From positions 1-21,871 of the forward strand of contig NW_022204571.1 in assembly GCF_008831285.2 (NCBI RefSeq): DNA of 21,871 nucleotides, given 5' to 3'. Below, in pieces: positions 9,935 to 21,814 of this stretch. The first letter of the stretch is position 1. Each line of letters starts with the position of its first letter. Made by a program: the position numbers and the translations under genes. A model generated the notes under the pieces. It was not told the DNA's origin. It made no database searches and was given only the letters and a program-made list of their open reading frames with translations. The stretch comes from Nymphaea colorata (lineage: Eukaryota; Streptophyta; Magnoliopsida; Nymphaeales; Nymphaeaceae).

Positions 9935-11295
9935 GAAGAAAAACGAGTGTGATCTGTTTTTATAACAAAACTCAAAAATTACAAAACGGGTCTACCTTAT
10001 TAGCAAGATTTACGAAAAAGCTGTTATAATTTTTAAGCACTCATGCCGCAACACTTTTGTGAAAATCTTTTGCAAAAAGAGGCTTGTGAAAGCTGTTTTC
10101 AACATGAGTCTAATATTTCATACGAAATAGCGAAATAGCACCCTCCGAGTTCTTAGAAATCACCAAAAGAGGGTTTTCGCATATTTGTTCGCAATTTCAG
10201 TAGAAAAATGAATTGTTATGTGTTATTGCTCTTTGATGCCCTTTGTTTTGATTAAATTTCAGAAAAAGGGTGCTAAACTCTTTTGTTTTTTAAATAGGGA
10301 TTTATGTGTTTATTCTAGATGTGATATACTTGTAGTGTTGCATGTTTATGCCATTTATGCGACTTTGTTTTGTTGCCATTAAATCAAGTATGAAATGGCT
10401 TATTTTTGTGATCTGGGAAACCGAGCCTAAAGGCGATTTTTGTGTGAGGTACTAGACGATGTCTAGCATTGGCAAACCCTCACTTTTGAAATTCGAAGGC
10501 GAAACGTGGACTTTGTGCGAGCTTTCTGTTTTGCCCAGTGTTTGGTTTCGTCCCGGGAGGTAGTGGTCACACTCCTCTGGCTGTACTGGAGGGCCCACAG
10601 GGTATTGGGCGGCACAAGGGCCCGGGGTACTGCTGCTGTGTTGGGAGAGACATCTCCTGGTCCCTCAAACCGGGTTCCTAGAGGGGCCATGCTGCTGCAG
10701 CGGCGATCTGGGATATCTCAGGAGGCTTCACTTCAGGTACCCTCGATCCGTTGGATCGCCTGGTGATGATATGTTCTGTTCTGCCCGTGAGTTGTGCCCA
10801 CGGGGTTTTCTGTTGCTCGACACGATGACCATGACATTGTCAGAGAACCACGGTTGGAAGCCTACGAAATTTTGGAGGTTGTGCACACCTCGTTCTGTCT
10901 TTGATGATGTGATATGTGTTAAGTTTTGGAAAACTTATGGTTGTAGTTCACAAGGACTTTTTGGAAGCGTTTTACGAAACTAAATATTATTTTGGGCCAT
11001 GTTTCCATTCATGGCTGGATTTTCTCATACTCAGAGGAATTCTGACCCTTCTTTCTATCTACAGGTAGTCCTTGATAGATTTTGGCTTTGGAGCGACGAT
11101 CTCAGTCTTGTGATGGACGGGCATTGGCATTCTGGGCACTGCGTCGGTTTTGGGGATTTGTGGTTATTTTTGTTTGGGTCCAGTATTTTATTATTGAAAT
11201 AAAACAATGTCTTCTGTTCTGGTCATGACTCAATATTGCTTCCGCTATTATATAAATGAAAGAAAATTTTTGGTGTCAAAAATTGGGTCGTGACA
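9935..11295 (-). other. Presumed U3 region of the LTR
   Basis: In minus orientation this is everything upstream of the presumed start site. It starts AT-rich (about 10800-11295), passes through a GC-richer part (about 10480-10800, with cccgggagg and gggcccacaggg on the plus strand), then an AT-rich part up to the TATA box. Short open frames here (for example 10463-10690 minus, 10506-10766 plus) overlap on opposite strands and match nothing I recognise, so they are not annotated as genes. Confidence 0.55.
9957..9964 (-). promoter_or_regulatory. TATA box of the LTR promoter (minus strand)
   Basis: The minus strand reads TATAAAAA. A CA dinucleotide suitable as start site lies about 30 nt downstream (A at 9934), followed by a CT-rich stretch (ttttctctctcttcacacga) typical of plant leaders. 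Placement near the middle of the LTR fits a U3/R boundary. Sequence-based prediction only. Confidence 0.6.
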
Positions 11296-11300
11296 TGCAT
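11296..11300. repeat. Target-site duplication, right copy (TGCAT)
   Basis: Perfect match to 8542-8546; satellite continues from here with acttaattgaatgtg. Confidence 0.9.
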
Positions 11301-12230
11301 ACTTAATTGAATGTGTTTAACTTGTTGTTATGTCTATAATAAATGATTTAGTAATTGAAATCACAAGTTTGTGCGAAAATGAATGAGATTCGAGTGATTC
11401 ATTTGGTGTCTTGTAGTTAACCTATTGTGTTTCACTTGTTATTACATCTTTGGTCAATGATTTAAATGATTAAAACTTACAAGTTTGTATGGATATAAAG
11501 GAGACCTATGCATTAGTTTGATCCCTTGTAGTTAGTTCAATAAGTTGAACTAGTTCTTACATCTATCGTGATCGGTGTAAGGAATTGGAATCACAAGTTC
11601 GTATCAATGCGAGTGGAATTTAAGTGATTCATTTTATCACACATACGTAATTGAATGTGCTTAACTTGTTGTTACGTCTATATTAAATGATTTAGTAGAT
11701 TAAAATCATAGGTTTGTATGAAAATGAATGATATTGGAGTGCTTCATTTGGTGTCTTGTAAGTAACCTAATGTGTTTCACTTGTTATTACATATATTTGA
11801 TCACTTATATTTAATTGAGAGATTAAGTGATTCATTTTCACTTGTTATTACATATAATTGAACACTTGAATTTAATTGAATGTGCGTGACCATTTCTTAC
11901 TTACGTATAGAATGACCTAGTGGCTTTGATACCAGAAGTTCGTTTGGCTTACATATATAATGAATGATTTAAATGACTGAAATCACATGTTCATGTGGTT
12001 ACAAACGCGTGTAGTTAGTCCGATGAGTTGGATTTATTGTTACAACTATAGTGCACAATCTAAATGATTGAAATCACAAGTTCGTATCAATACAAGTGCG
12101 ATTTAAGTGATTCAAATGATCACACATACTTAATTGAATGTGCTTAACTTGTTGTTACATCCATATTGCTAGATTAAGTGAATTCAAATCACAAGTTTGT
12201 GTGAAAATAAAAGAGATTTGAGTGATTCAT

Positions 12231-12250
12231 TTGTTGTCTTATAGGTAACC
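12231..12250. other. Trimer deletion junction, HOR 4
   Basis: Identical junction to that at 6671-6690 (ttgttgtcttataggtaacc), indicating one deletion event inherited by both units. Confidence 0.8.
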
Positions 12251-12875
12251 TAATATGTTTCACTTGTTATTACATATATTTGATCACATATATTTAATTG
12301 AGAGATTAAATAATTCATTTTCACTTGTTATTACATATATTTGATCAATATATTTAATTTAGTGTACGTAGCCATTTGTTACATACGTACAGAATGACTT
12401 AGTGGCTTGAAATAAGAAGTTCGTTTGGAAATGAATGAGAGTCAGGTCATTAAGTTGGTCCCTTACAGTTAATCTAGTGTATTTCACTTGTTATTACATC
12501 TATAAGGAATGATTTAAATGATTGAAATCGCAAGTTCATATGGATACAAATGGGATCTATGCATTACGTTGAATGCGTGTAATTAGTCTGATGAGTTGAA
12601 TTTGTTGTTACATCTATAGTGAACGATGTAAAGGATTGAAATCACGCATCTGTACCAATACAAGTGAGATTTAAATAATTCATATGATCATGCATGCTTA
12701 ATTGAATGTGTTTAACTTGTTGTTACATCTATATTAAATGATTTAGTAGATCGAAATCACAAGTTTGTATGAAAATGAATGAGATTCGAGTGATTCATTT
12801 GGTGTCTTATGGTTTACCTAATGTGTTTCACTAGTTGTTACATTTATAATGATTCTTAATACGGATGTCCTTAAC

Positions 12876-13123
12876 AAGTGATTCATTTGGTGTCATATAG
12901 TTAACCTAATATGTTTCACTTGTAATTTAATTGAATGTGCTTAACAAGTGAATTAGGTTAACTATTAGGGCACCAAATGAATCACTCAAACCTCATTCAT
13001 TTTCATGGAAGCCTGTGATTTCAATCTACTAAATCATTTAACATGAATATAGCAATAAGTCAAGTACATTCAATAAAGTATGCGTGATGATATGAATCAC
13101 TTAAATCTGACTCGTATTGGTAC
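12876..13123. repeat. Hairpin plus inverted X-Z block, HOR 4
   Basis: Same structure; inverted satellite from 12943 to 13123. Shares the catggaagcc/caaggaagcc and gcgtgatgatatg type variants with HOR 3. Confidence 0.88.
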
Positions 13124-15200
13124 GACTATAGTGCACGATCTAAATGATTGAAATTACAAGTTCATATCAATACAAGTGCGATTTAAGTGATTCAAATGAT
13201 CACACATACATAATTGAATGTACTTAACTTATTGTTACATCCATGTTGTTTGATTAAGTGAACTGAAATCACAAGTTTGTATGAAAATGAATGTGATTCG
13301 AGTGATTCATTTGGTGTCTTATAGTTAACCTAACGTGTTTCACATGTTATTACATCTATGATCAATGATTTAAATAGTTAAAACTCACAAGTTTATATGG
13401 ATATAAAGGAGACTTATGCATTAGTTTGATCTTTTCTAGTTGTACGATAAGTTGAACATGTTGTTACATCCATAGTGATCGATGCACAAGTTCACATCAA
13501 TACGAGTGGGATTTAAGTGATTCAATTGATCACGCATATTTAATTGAATGTACTTAACTTGTTGTTACGTTTATATTAAATGATTTAGTAAATTCAAATC
13601 ATAAGGTTTATTTGAAAATGAATGGGATTCGAGTGATTCATTCGGTGTCTTACAGGTAACTTCATGTGTTTCACTTGTTAGTACATACATTTGATCACTT
13701 ATGTTTAATCGAGAGATTATGTGATTCATTTTTACTTGTTCTTACATACATTTGATAACTTATATTTAATTGAATGTGCGTAACCATTTGTTACATACGT
13801 ATAGAATGACTTAGTGGCTTGAAAAAAGAAGTCCGTTTGGAAATGAATGAGAGTTAAGTCACTATATTGGTCCCTTATAGTTAATCTAATGTATTTGACT
13901 TGTTATTACACCTATAATGAATGATTTAAATGGTTGAAATCACAGTTTATATGTATATAAATGGTTGAAGTCACTATATTTGTACACGTGTTGTTAGTCC
14001 GATGAGTTGAATTTGTTGTTACATCTATAGGGAACGTTCTAAAGGATTGAAATCACATGTTCGTACGAATACAAGTGAGATTTAAGTGATTCATATAATC
14101 ATGCATACTTAATTGAATGTGTTTAACTTGTTGTTACGTCTATAATAAATGATTTAGTAATTGAAATCACAAGTTTGTGCGAAAATGAATGAGATTCGAG
14201 TGATTCATTTGGTGTCTTGTAGATAACCTATTGTGTTTCACTTGTTATTACATCTTTGATCAATGATTTAAATGATTAAAACTTACAAGTTTGTATGGAT
14301 ATAAAGGAGACTTATGCATTAGTTTGATCCCTTGTAGTTAGTTCAATAAGTTGAACTGGTTCTTACATCTTTGGTGATCGATGTAAGGAATTGAAATCAC
14401 AAGTTCGTATCAATACGAGTGGGATTTAAGTGATTCATTTTATCACACATACGTAATTGAATGTGCTTAACTTGTTGTTACGTCTATATTAAATGATTTA
14501 TTAGATTAAAATCATAGGTTTGTATAAAATGAATGATATTGGAGTGCTTCATTTGGTGTCTTGTAAGTAACTTAATGTGTTTCACTTGTTATTACATATA
14601 TTTGATCACTTATATTTAATTGAGAGATTAAGTGATTCATTTTCACTTGTTATTACATATAATTTAAAACTTGTATTTAATTGAATGTGCGTGACCATTT
14701 CTTACTTACGTATAGAATGACCTAGTGGCTTTGATACCAGAAGTTCGTTTGGCATACATATATAATGAATGATTTAAATGATTGAAATCACATGTTCATG
14801 TGGATACAAACGCGTGTAGTTAGTCCGATGAGTTGAATTTATTGTTACAACTATAGTGCACGATCTAAATGATTGAAATCATAAGTTCGTATCAATACAA
14901 GTGCGATTTAAGTGATTCAAATGATCACACATACTTAATTGAATGTGCTTAACTTGTTGTTACATCCATATTGCTAGATTAAGTGAATTCAAATCACAAG
15001 TTTGTGGGAAACTAAATGAGATTTGAGTGATTCATTTGGTGTCTTATAATTAACCTAATGTGTTTCACTCGTTATGACATCTATGATCAACGATTTAAAC
15101 GATAAAAACTCACAAGTTTATATGGATGTAAAGGAGACCTATGGATTAGTTTAGTTTGATCCCTTGTAGTTTGTTGAATAAGTTGAACATGTTGTTACAT

Positions 15201-15256
15201 CTCATTCATTTGTATCCATACGCACACTAAATCACTCGTCTCAATACGAGTGAATT
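15201..15256. repeat. Z' reversed piece and hairpin, HOR 5
   Basis: Same arrangement as at 1043-1100, with tgaattt in place of tgagattt after the right arm. Confidence 0.78.
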
Positions 15257-16027
15257 TAAGTGATTCATTTGATTACGCATACTTAATTGAATGTGCTTAA
15301 CTCGTTGTTACGTCTATATTAAATGATTTAGTATATTGAAATCATAGGTTTGTATGGAAATGAATGAGATTTGAGTGAATCATTTGGTGTCTTGTAGGTA
15401 ACCTAATATGTTTCACTTGTTATTACATATATTTGATCACATATATTTAATTGAGAGATTAAATGATTCATTTTCACTTGTTATTACATATATTTGATCA
15501 ATATATTTAATTGAGTGTACGTAGCCATTTGTTACATACGTATAGAATGACTCAGTGGCTTGAAATAAGAAGTTCGTTTGGAAATGAATGAGAGTCAGGT
15601 CATTAAGTTGGTCCCTTACAGTTAATCTAGTGTATTTCACTTGTTATTACATCTATAATGAATGATTTAAATGATTAAATCGCAAGTTCATATGGATACA
15701 AATGGGATCTATGCATTACGTTGAATGCGTGTAATTAGTCCGATGAGTTGAATTTGTCGTTACATCTATAGTGAACGATGTAAAGGATTGAAATCACGCA
15801 TCCGTACCAATACAAGTGAGATTTAAATGATTCATATGATCATGCATGCTTAATTGAATGTGTTTAACTTGTTGTTACATCTATATTAAATGATTTAGTA
15901 GATCGAAATCACAAGTTCGTATGAAAATGAATGAGATTCGAGTGATTCATTTGGTGTCTTATGGTTTACCTAATGTGTTTCACTAGTTGTTACATCTATA
16001 ATGATTCTTAATACGGATGTCCTTAAC

Positions 16028-16274
16028 AAGTGATTCATTTGGTGTCATATAGTTAACCTAATGTGTTTCACTTGTAATTTAATTGAATGTGCTCAACAAG
16101 TGAATTAGGTTAACAATAGGGCACCAAATGAATCACTCAAATCTCATTCATTTTCATGCAAGCCTGTGATTTCAATCTACTAAATCATTTAACATGGATA
16201 TAGCAATAAGTCAAGTACATTCAATAAAGTATGCGTGATGATATGAATCACTTAAATCTGACTCGTATTGGTAC
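16028..16274. repeat. Hairpin plus inverted X-Z block, HOR 5
   Basis: Same structure; arms about 16028-16075 and 16095-16137, inverted satellite to 16274. The loop carries gtgctcaac, shared with HOR 6. Confidence 0.88.
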
Positions 16275-18346
16275 GACTATTGTGCACGATCTAAAGGATT
16301 GAAATTACAAGTTCATATCAATACAAGTGCGATTTAAGTGATTCAAATGATCACACATACATAATTGAATGTACTTAACTTATTGTTACATCCATGTTGC
16401 TTGATTAAGTGAACTGAAATCACAAGTTTGTATGAAAATGAATGTGATTCGAGTGATTCATTTGGTGTCTTATAGTTAACCTAACGTGTTTCACATGTTA
16501 TTACATCCATGATCAATGATTTAAATAATTAAAACTCACAACTTTATATGGATATAAAGGAGACCTATGCATTAGTTTGATCCTTTCTAGTTTGTACGAT
16601 AAGTTGAACATGTTGTTACATCTATAGTGATCGATGCACAAGTTCACATCAATACGAGTGGGATTTAAGTGATTCAATTGATCACGCATATTTAATTGAA
16701 TGTACTTAACTTGTTGTTACGTTTATATTAAATGATTTAGTAAATTCAAATCATAGGTTTATATGAAAATGAATGGGATTCGAGTGATTCATTTGGTGTC
16801 TTACAGGTAACTTAATGTTTTTCACTTGTTATTACATACATTTGATCACTTATGTTTAATCGAGAGATTATGTGATTCATTTTTACTTGTTCTTACATAC
16901 ATTTGATAACTTATATTTAATTGAATGTGCGTAACCATTTGTTACATACGTATAGAATGACTTAGTGGCTTGAAAAAATAAGTCCGTTTGGAAATGAATG
17001 AGAGTCAAGTCACTATATTGGTCCCTTATAGTTAATCTAATGTATTTCACTTGTTATTACATCTATAATGAATGATTTAAATGGTTGAAATCACAAGTTT
17101 ATATGGATACAAATGGTTGAAGTTACTATATTTGTACACGTGTAGTTAGTCCGATGAGTTGAATTTGTTGTTACATCTATAGGGAACGTTCTAAAGTATT
17201 GAAATCACATGTTCGTACGAATACAAGTGAGATTTAAGTGATTCATATGATCATGCATACTTAATTAAATGTGTTTAACTTGTTGTTACGTCTATAATAA
17301 ATGATTTAGTAGATTGAAATCACAAGTTTGTGCGAAAATGAATCAGATTCGAGTGATTCATTAGGTGTCTTGTAGTTAACCTATTGTGTTTCACTTGTTA
17401 TTACATCTTGATCAATGATTTAAATGATTAAAACTTACAAGTTTATATGGATATAAAGGAGACCTATGCATTAGTTTGATCCCTTTAGTTAGTTAATAAG
17501 TTGAACTAGTTCTTACATCTATGATGATCGATGTAAGGAATTGAAATCACAAGTTCGTATCAATACGAGTGGATTTAAGTGATTCATTTTATCACACATA
17601 CGTAATTGAATGTGCTTAACTTGTTGTTAGTCTATATTAAATGATTTAGTAGATTAAAATCATAGGTTTGTATGAAAATGAATGATATTGGAGTGCTTCA
17701 TTTGGTGTCTTGTAAGTAACCTAATGTGTTTCACTTGTTATTACATATATTTGATCACTTATATTTAATTGAGAGATTAAGTGATTCATTTTCACTTGTT
17801 ATTACATATAATTGACACTTGTATTTAATTGAATGTGCGTGACCATTTCTTACTTACGTATAAATGACCTAGTGGCTTTGATACCAGAAGTTCGTTTGGC
17901 ATACATATATAATGAATGATTTAAATGATTGAAATCACATGTTCATGTGGATACAAACGCGTGTAGTTAGTCCGATGAGTTGAATTTATTGTTACAACTA
18001 TAGTGCACGATCTAAATGATTGAAATCACAAGTTCGTATCAATACAAGTGCGATTTAAGTGATTCAAATGATCACACATACTTAATTGAATGTGCTTAAC
18101 TTGTTGTTACATCCATATTGCTAGATTAAGTGAATTCAAATCACAAGTTTGTGTGAAACTAAATGAGATTGAGTGATTCATTTGGTGTCTTATAATTAAC
18201 CTAATGTGTTTCACTCGTTATGACATCTATGATCAACGATTTAAACGATAAAAACTCACAAGTTTATATGGATGTAAAGGAGACCTATGGATTAGTTTAG
18301 TTTGATCCCTTGTAGTTTGTTAATAAGTTGAACATGTTGTTACATC

Positions 18347-18403
18347 TCATTCATTTGTATCCATACGCACACTAAATCACTCGTCTCAATACGAGTGAGA
18401 TTT
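18347..18403. repeat. Z' reversed piece and hairpin, HOR 6
   Basis: Same arrangement as at 1043-1100; arms intact. Confidence 0.78.
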
Positions 18404-19171
18404 AAGTGATTCATTTGATCACGCATACTTAATTGAATGTGCTTAACTCGTTGTTACGTCTATATTAAATGATTTAGTATATTGAAATCATAGTTTGTAT
18501 GGAAATGAATGAGATTGAGTGAATCATTTGGTGTCTTGTAGGTAACCTAATATGTTTCACTTGTTATTACATATATTTGATCACATATATTTAATTGAGA
18601 GATTAAATGATTCATTTTCACTTGTTATTACATATATTTGATCAATATATTTAATTGAGTGTACGTAGCCATTTGTTACATACGTATAGAATGACTTAGT
18701 GGCTTGAAATAAGAAGTTCGTTTGGAAATGAATGAGAGTCAGGTCATTAAGTTGGTCCCTTACAGTTAATCTAGTGTATTTCACTTGTTATTACATCTAT
18801 AATGAATGATTTAAATGATTGAAATCGCAAGTTCATATGGATACAAATGGGATCTATGCATTACGTTGAATGCGTGTAATTAGTCCGATGAGTTGAATTT
18901 GTTGTTACATCTATAGTGAACGATGTAAAGGATTGAAATCACGCATCCGTACCAATACAAGTGAGATTTAAATGATTCATATGATCATGCATGCTTAATT
19001 GAATGTGTTTACTTGTTGTTACATCTATATTAAATGATTTAGTAGATCGAAATCACAAGTTTGTATGAAAATGAATGAGATTCGAGTGATTCATTTGGTG
19101 TCTTATGGTTTACCTAATGTGTTTCACTAGTTGTTACATTTATAATGATTCTTAATACAGATGTCCTTAAC

Positions 19172-19279
19172 AAGTGATTCATTTGGTGTCATATAGTTAA
19201 CCTAATGTGTTTCACTTGTAATTTAATTGAATGTGCTCAACAAGTGAATTGGTTAACAATAGGGCACCAAATGAATCAT
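19172..19279. repeat. Hairpin with truncated inversion, HOR 6
   Basis: The hairpin arms are retained, but the inverted block stops at about 19279 after atgaatca and forward satellite (aagtgaattcaaatcac) follows. About 140 bp of the usual inverted sequence and several following forward monomers are missing. Confidence 0.85.
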
Positions 19280-19395
19280 AAGTGAATTCAAATCACCAGT
19301 TTGTGCGAAATAAATGAGATTTGAGTGATTCATTGGTGTCTTATAATTAACCTAACGTGTTTCAACTGTTGTTACTTCCATGATCAATGATTTAG
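19279..19395 (+). other. Forward chimeric filler in HOR 6
   Basis: About 115 bp that replaces some 600 bp of the usual sequence. It begins like the X monomer that follows Z at 811-type positions (aagtgaattcaaatcacc, gtcttataattaacc), then has a divergent end (tttcaactgttgttacttcc) and a Y/X hybrid start before rejoining at aatcataggtttatatg. Two junctions are needed to explain it. Confidence 0.65.
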
Positions 19396-20997
19396 TAAAT
19401 TAAATCATAGGTTTATATGAAAATGAATGGATTCGAGTGATTCATTTGGTGTCTTACAGGTAACTTAATGTTTTTCACTTGTTATTACATACACTTGATC
19501 ACCTATGTTTAATCGAGAGATTATGTGATTCATTTTACTTTTCTTACATACATTTGATAACTTATATTTAATTGAATGTGCGTAACCATTTGTTACATAC
19601 GTATAGAATGACTTAGTGGCTTGAAAAAATAAGTCCGTTTGGAAATGAATGAGAGTCAAGTCACTATATTGGTCCCTTATAGTTAATCTAATGTATTTCA
19701 CTTGTTATTACATCTATAATGAATGATTTAAATGGTTGAAATCACAAGTTTATATGGATACAAATGGTTGAAGTCACTATATTTGTACACTGTAGTTAGT
19801 CCGATGAGTTGAATTTGTTGTTACATCATAGGGAACGTTCTAAAGTATTGAAATCACATGTTCGTACGAATACAAGTGAGATTTAAGTGATTCATATAAT
19901 CATGCATACTTAATTGAATGTGTTTAACTTGTTGTTATGTCTATAATAAATGATTTAGTAGATTGAAATCACAAGTTTGTGCGAAAATGAATCAGATTCG
20001 AGTGATTCATTAGGTGTCTTGTAGTGAACCTATTGTGTTTCACTTGTTATTACATCTTTGATCAATGATTTAAATGATTAAAACTTACAAGTTTATATGG
20101 ATATAAAGGAGACCTATGCATTAGTTTGATCCTTGTAGTTAGTTCAATAAGTTGAACTAGTTCTTACATCTATGATGATCGATGTAAGGAATTGAATCAC
20201 AAGTTCGTATCAATACGAGTGGGATTTAAGTGATTCATTTTATCACACATACGTAATTGAATGTGCTTAACTTGTTGTTACGTCTATATTAAATGATTTA
20301 GTAGATTAAAATCATAGGTTTGTATGAAAATGAATGATATTGGAGTGCTTCATTTGGTGTCTTGTAAGTAACCTAATGTGTTTCACTTGTTATTACATAT
20401 ATTTGATCACTTATATTTAATAGAGAGATTAAGTGATTCATTTTCACTTGTTATTACATATAATTGACACTTGTATTTAATTGAATGTGCGTGACCATTT
20501 CTTACTTACGTATAGAATGACCTAGTGCTTTGATACCAGAAGTTCGTTTGGCATACATATATAATGAATGATTTAAATGATTGAAATCACATGTTCATGT
20601 GGATACAAACGCGTGTAGTTAGTCCGATGAGTGAATTGTTGTTACAACTATAGTGCACGATCTAAATGATTGAAATCACAAGTTCGTGTCAATACAAGTG
20701 CGATTTAAGTGATTCAAATGATCAGACATACTTAATTGAATGTGCTTAACTTGTTGTTACATCCATATTGCTAGATTAAGTGAATTCAAATCACAAGTTT
20801 GTGTGAAACTAAATGAGATTTGAGTGATTCATTTGGTGTCTTATAATTAACCTAATGTGTTTCACTCGTTATGACATCTATGATCAACGATTTAAACGAT
20901 AAAAACTCACAAGTTTATATGGATGTAAAGGAGACCTATGGATTAGTTTAGTTTGATCCCTTGTAGTTTGTTCATAAGTTGAACATGTTGTTACATC

Positions 20998-21053
20998 TCA
21001 TTCATTTGTATCCATACGCCACTAAATCACTCGTCTCAATACGAGTGAGATTT
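20998..21053. repeat. Z' reversed piece and hairpin, HOR 7
   Basis: Same arrangement; one base lost in cgccacta relative to cgcacacta of the other copies. The hairpin arms are intact. Confidence 0.75.
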
Positions 21054-21814
21054 AAGTGATTCATTTGATCACGCATACTTAATTGAATGTGCTTAACTCG
21101 TTGTTACGTCTATATTAAATGATTTAGTATATTGAAATCATAGTTTGTATGGAAATGAATGAGATTGAGTGAATCATTTGTGTCTTGTAGGTAACCTAAT
21201 ATGTTCACTTGTATTACATATATTGATCACATATATTAATTGAGAGATTAAATGATTCATTTTCACTTGTAATTACATATATTTGATCAATATATTTAAT
21301 TGAGTGTACGTAGCCATTGTTGCATACGTATAGAATGACTTAGTGGCTTAAAATAAGAAGTTCGTTTGGAAATGAATGAGAGTCAGGTCATTAAGTTGGT
21401 CCCTTACAGTTAATCTAGTGTATTTCACTTGTTATTACATCTATAATGAATGATTTAAATGATTGAAATCGCAAGTTCATATGATACAAATGGGATCTAT
21501 GCATTACGTTGAATGCGTGTAATTAGTCGATGAGTTGAATTTGTTGTTACATCTATAGTGAACAATGTAAAGGATTGAAATCACGCATCCGTACCAATAC
21601 AAGTGAGATTTAAATGATTCATATGATCATGCATGCTTCATTGAATGTCTTTAACTTGTTGTTACATCTATATTAAATGATTTAGTAGATCGAAATCACA
21701 AGTTTGTATGAAAATGAATTGAGATTCGAGTGATTCATTTGGTGTCTTATGGTTTACCTAATGTGTTCACTAGTTGTTACATTTATAATGATTCTTAATA
21801 CGGATGTCCTTAAC

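Larger units (their letters stand above)
8547..11295 (-). mobile_element. Solo LTR of a Ty3/gypsy retrotransposon, probably Tekay/Del-type chromovirus
   Basis: A 2749-bp stretch unrelated to the satellite, less AT-rich than it. Read on the minus strand it starts TGTCACGACCCA and ends TGGGTCTTACA, so it has the TG...CA ends of an LTR and imperfect terminal inverted repeats. It is bounded by TGCAT on both sides. The terminal sequence occurs only once at each end and there is no internal second LTR, primer-binding site or gag/pol reading frame, so this is a solo LTR left by recombination between the two LTRs of a full element. The ends and long size resemble plant Tekay/Del LTRs as I remember them; lineage is inferred. 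Orientation rests on the minus-strand TATA box and CT-rich leader. It carries no credible gene. Confidence 0.85.
5988..11546 (+). repeat. HOR unit 3 (2805 bp of satellite plus the inserted LTR)
   Basis: The span is 5559 bp. Removing the 2749-bp LTR and one 5-bp target copy leaves 2805 bp, within one base of HOR 4. Compared with HOR 1 and 5 it lacks one Y-Z'-X trimer (344 bp), with the junction near 6671-6690. It shares ggcttacatatat (6387-6399) with HOR 4. The inverted X-Z block (7383-7562) is complete. Confidence 0.9.
11547..14352 (+). repeat. HOR unit 4 (2806 bp, lacks one trimer)
   Basis: Nearly identical in layout to HOR 3 without the LTR: same missing Y-Z'-X trimer with the same junction words (ttgttgtcttatagg at about 12231-12245), and the same loss of gat in agtaattgaaatc (14155-14167, matching about 11351-11363). 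The site corresponding to the LTR insertion is empty, with TGCAT once at 14102-14106. Confidence 0.9.
14353..17502 (+). repeat. HOR unit 5 (3150 bp, full-length type)
   Basis: Full monomer complement as in HOR 1, including the Y-Z'-X trimer with the small reversed piece at 15201-15256. The phase marker is gaactggttcttac here, one change from the other units. It carries ggcatacatatat (about 14750) and a gaaactaaatgag variant (about 15008), both shared with HOR 6 and 7. Inverted X-Z block at 16095-16274. Confidence 0.9.
17503..20153 (+). repeat. HOR unit 6 (2651 bp, inversion truncated)
   Basis: Begins like HOR 5, including Y-Z'-X. At about 19279 the inverted block breaks off after only 40 bp and is followed by about 115 bp of forward chimeric satellite before rejoining the HOR at the X monomer equivalent to about 16740. 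The length equals that of HOR 2, yet the deletions are different, so the match is coincidental. Many single-base deletions are present. Confidence 0.88.

Noticed and set aside
9620-9952. 110-residue plus-strand frame and the overlapping 86-residue minus-strand frame (9672-9932) in the LTR
   Set aside because: Both lie in the presumed leader of the LTR, overlap on opposite strands, are low-complexity (Arg/Glu or Ser/Pro rich) and match no family I know. The minus frame does not begin with ATG.
10744-10758. Small palindrome gatccgttggatc in the LTR
   Set aside because: A short stem of about 5-6 bp is expected by chance, and nothing nearby suggests a role.
10463-11202. Several short frames in the GC-richer part of the LTR (10463-10690 minus; 10506-10766, 10771-10983, 10999-11202 plus)
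   Set aside because: Longer frames are expected by chance where GC is higher. No gag, protease, reverse transcriptase, integrase or chromodomain motif is visible, and the location is U3.
8547-11295. A DNA transposon with terminal inverted repeats
   Set aside because: The inverted ends are short and imperfect, start with TG and end with CA, and the duplication is 5 bp; with a promoter-like centre this fits an LTR much better. No transposase was seen.
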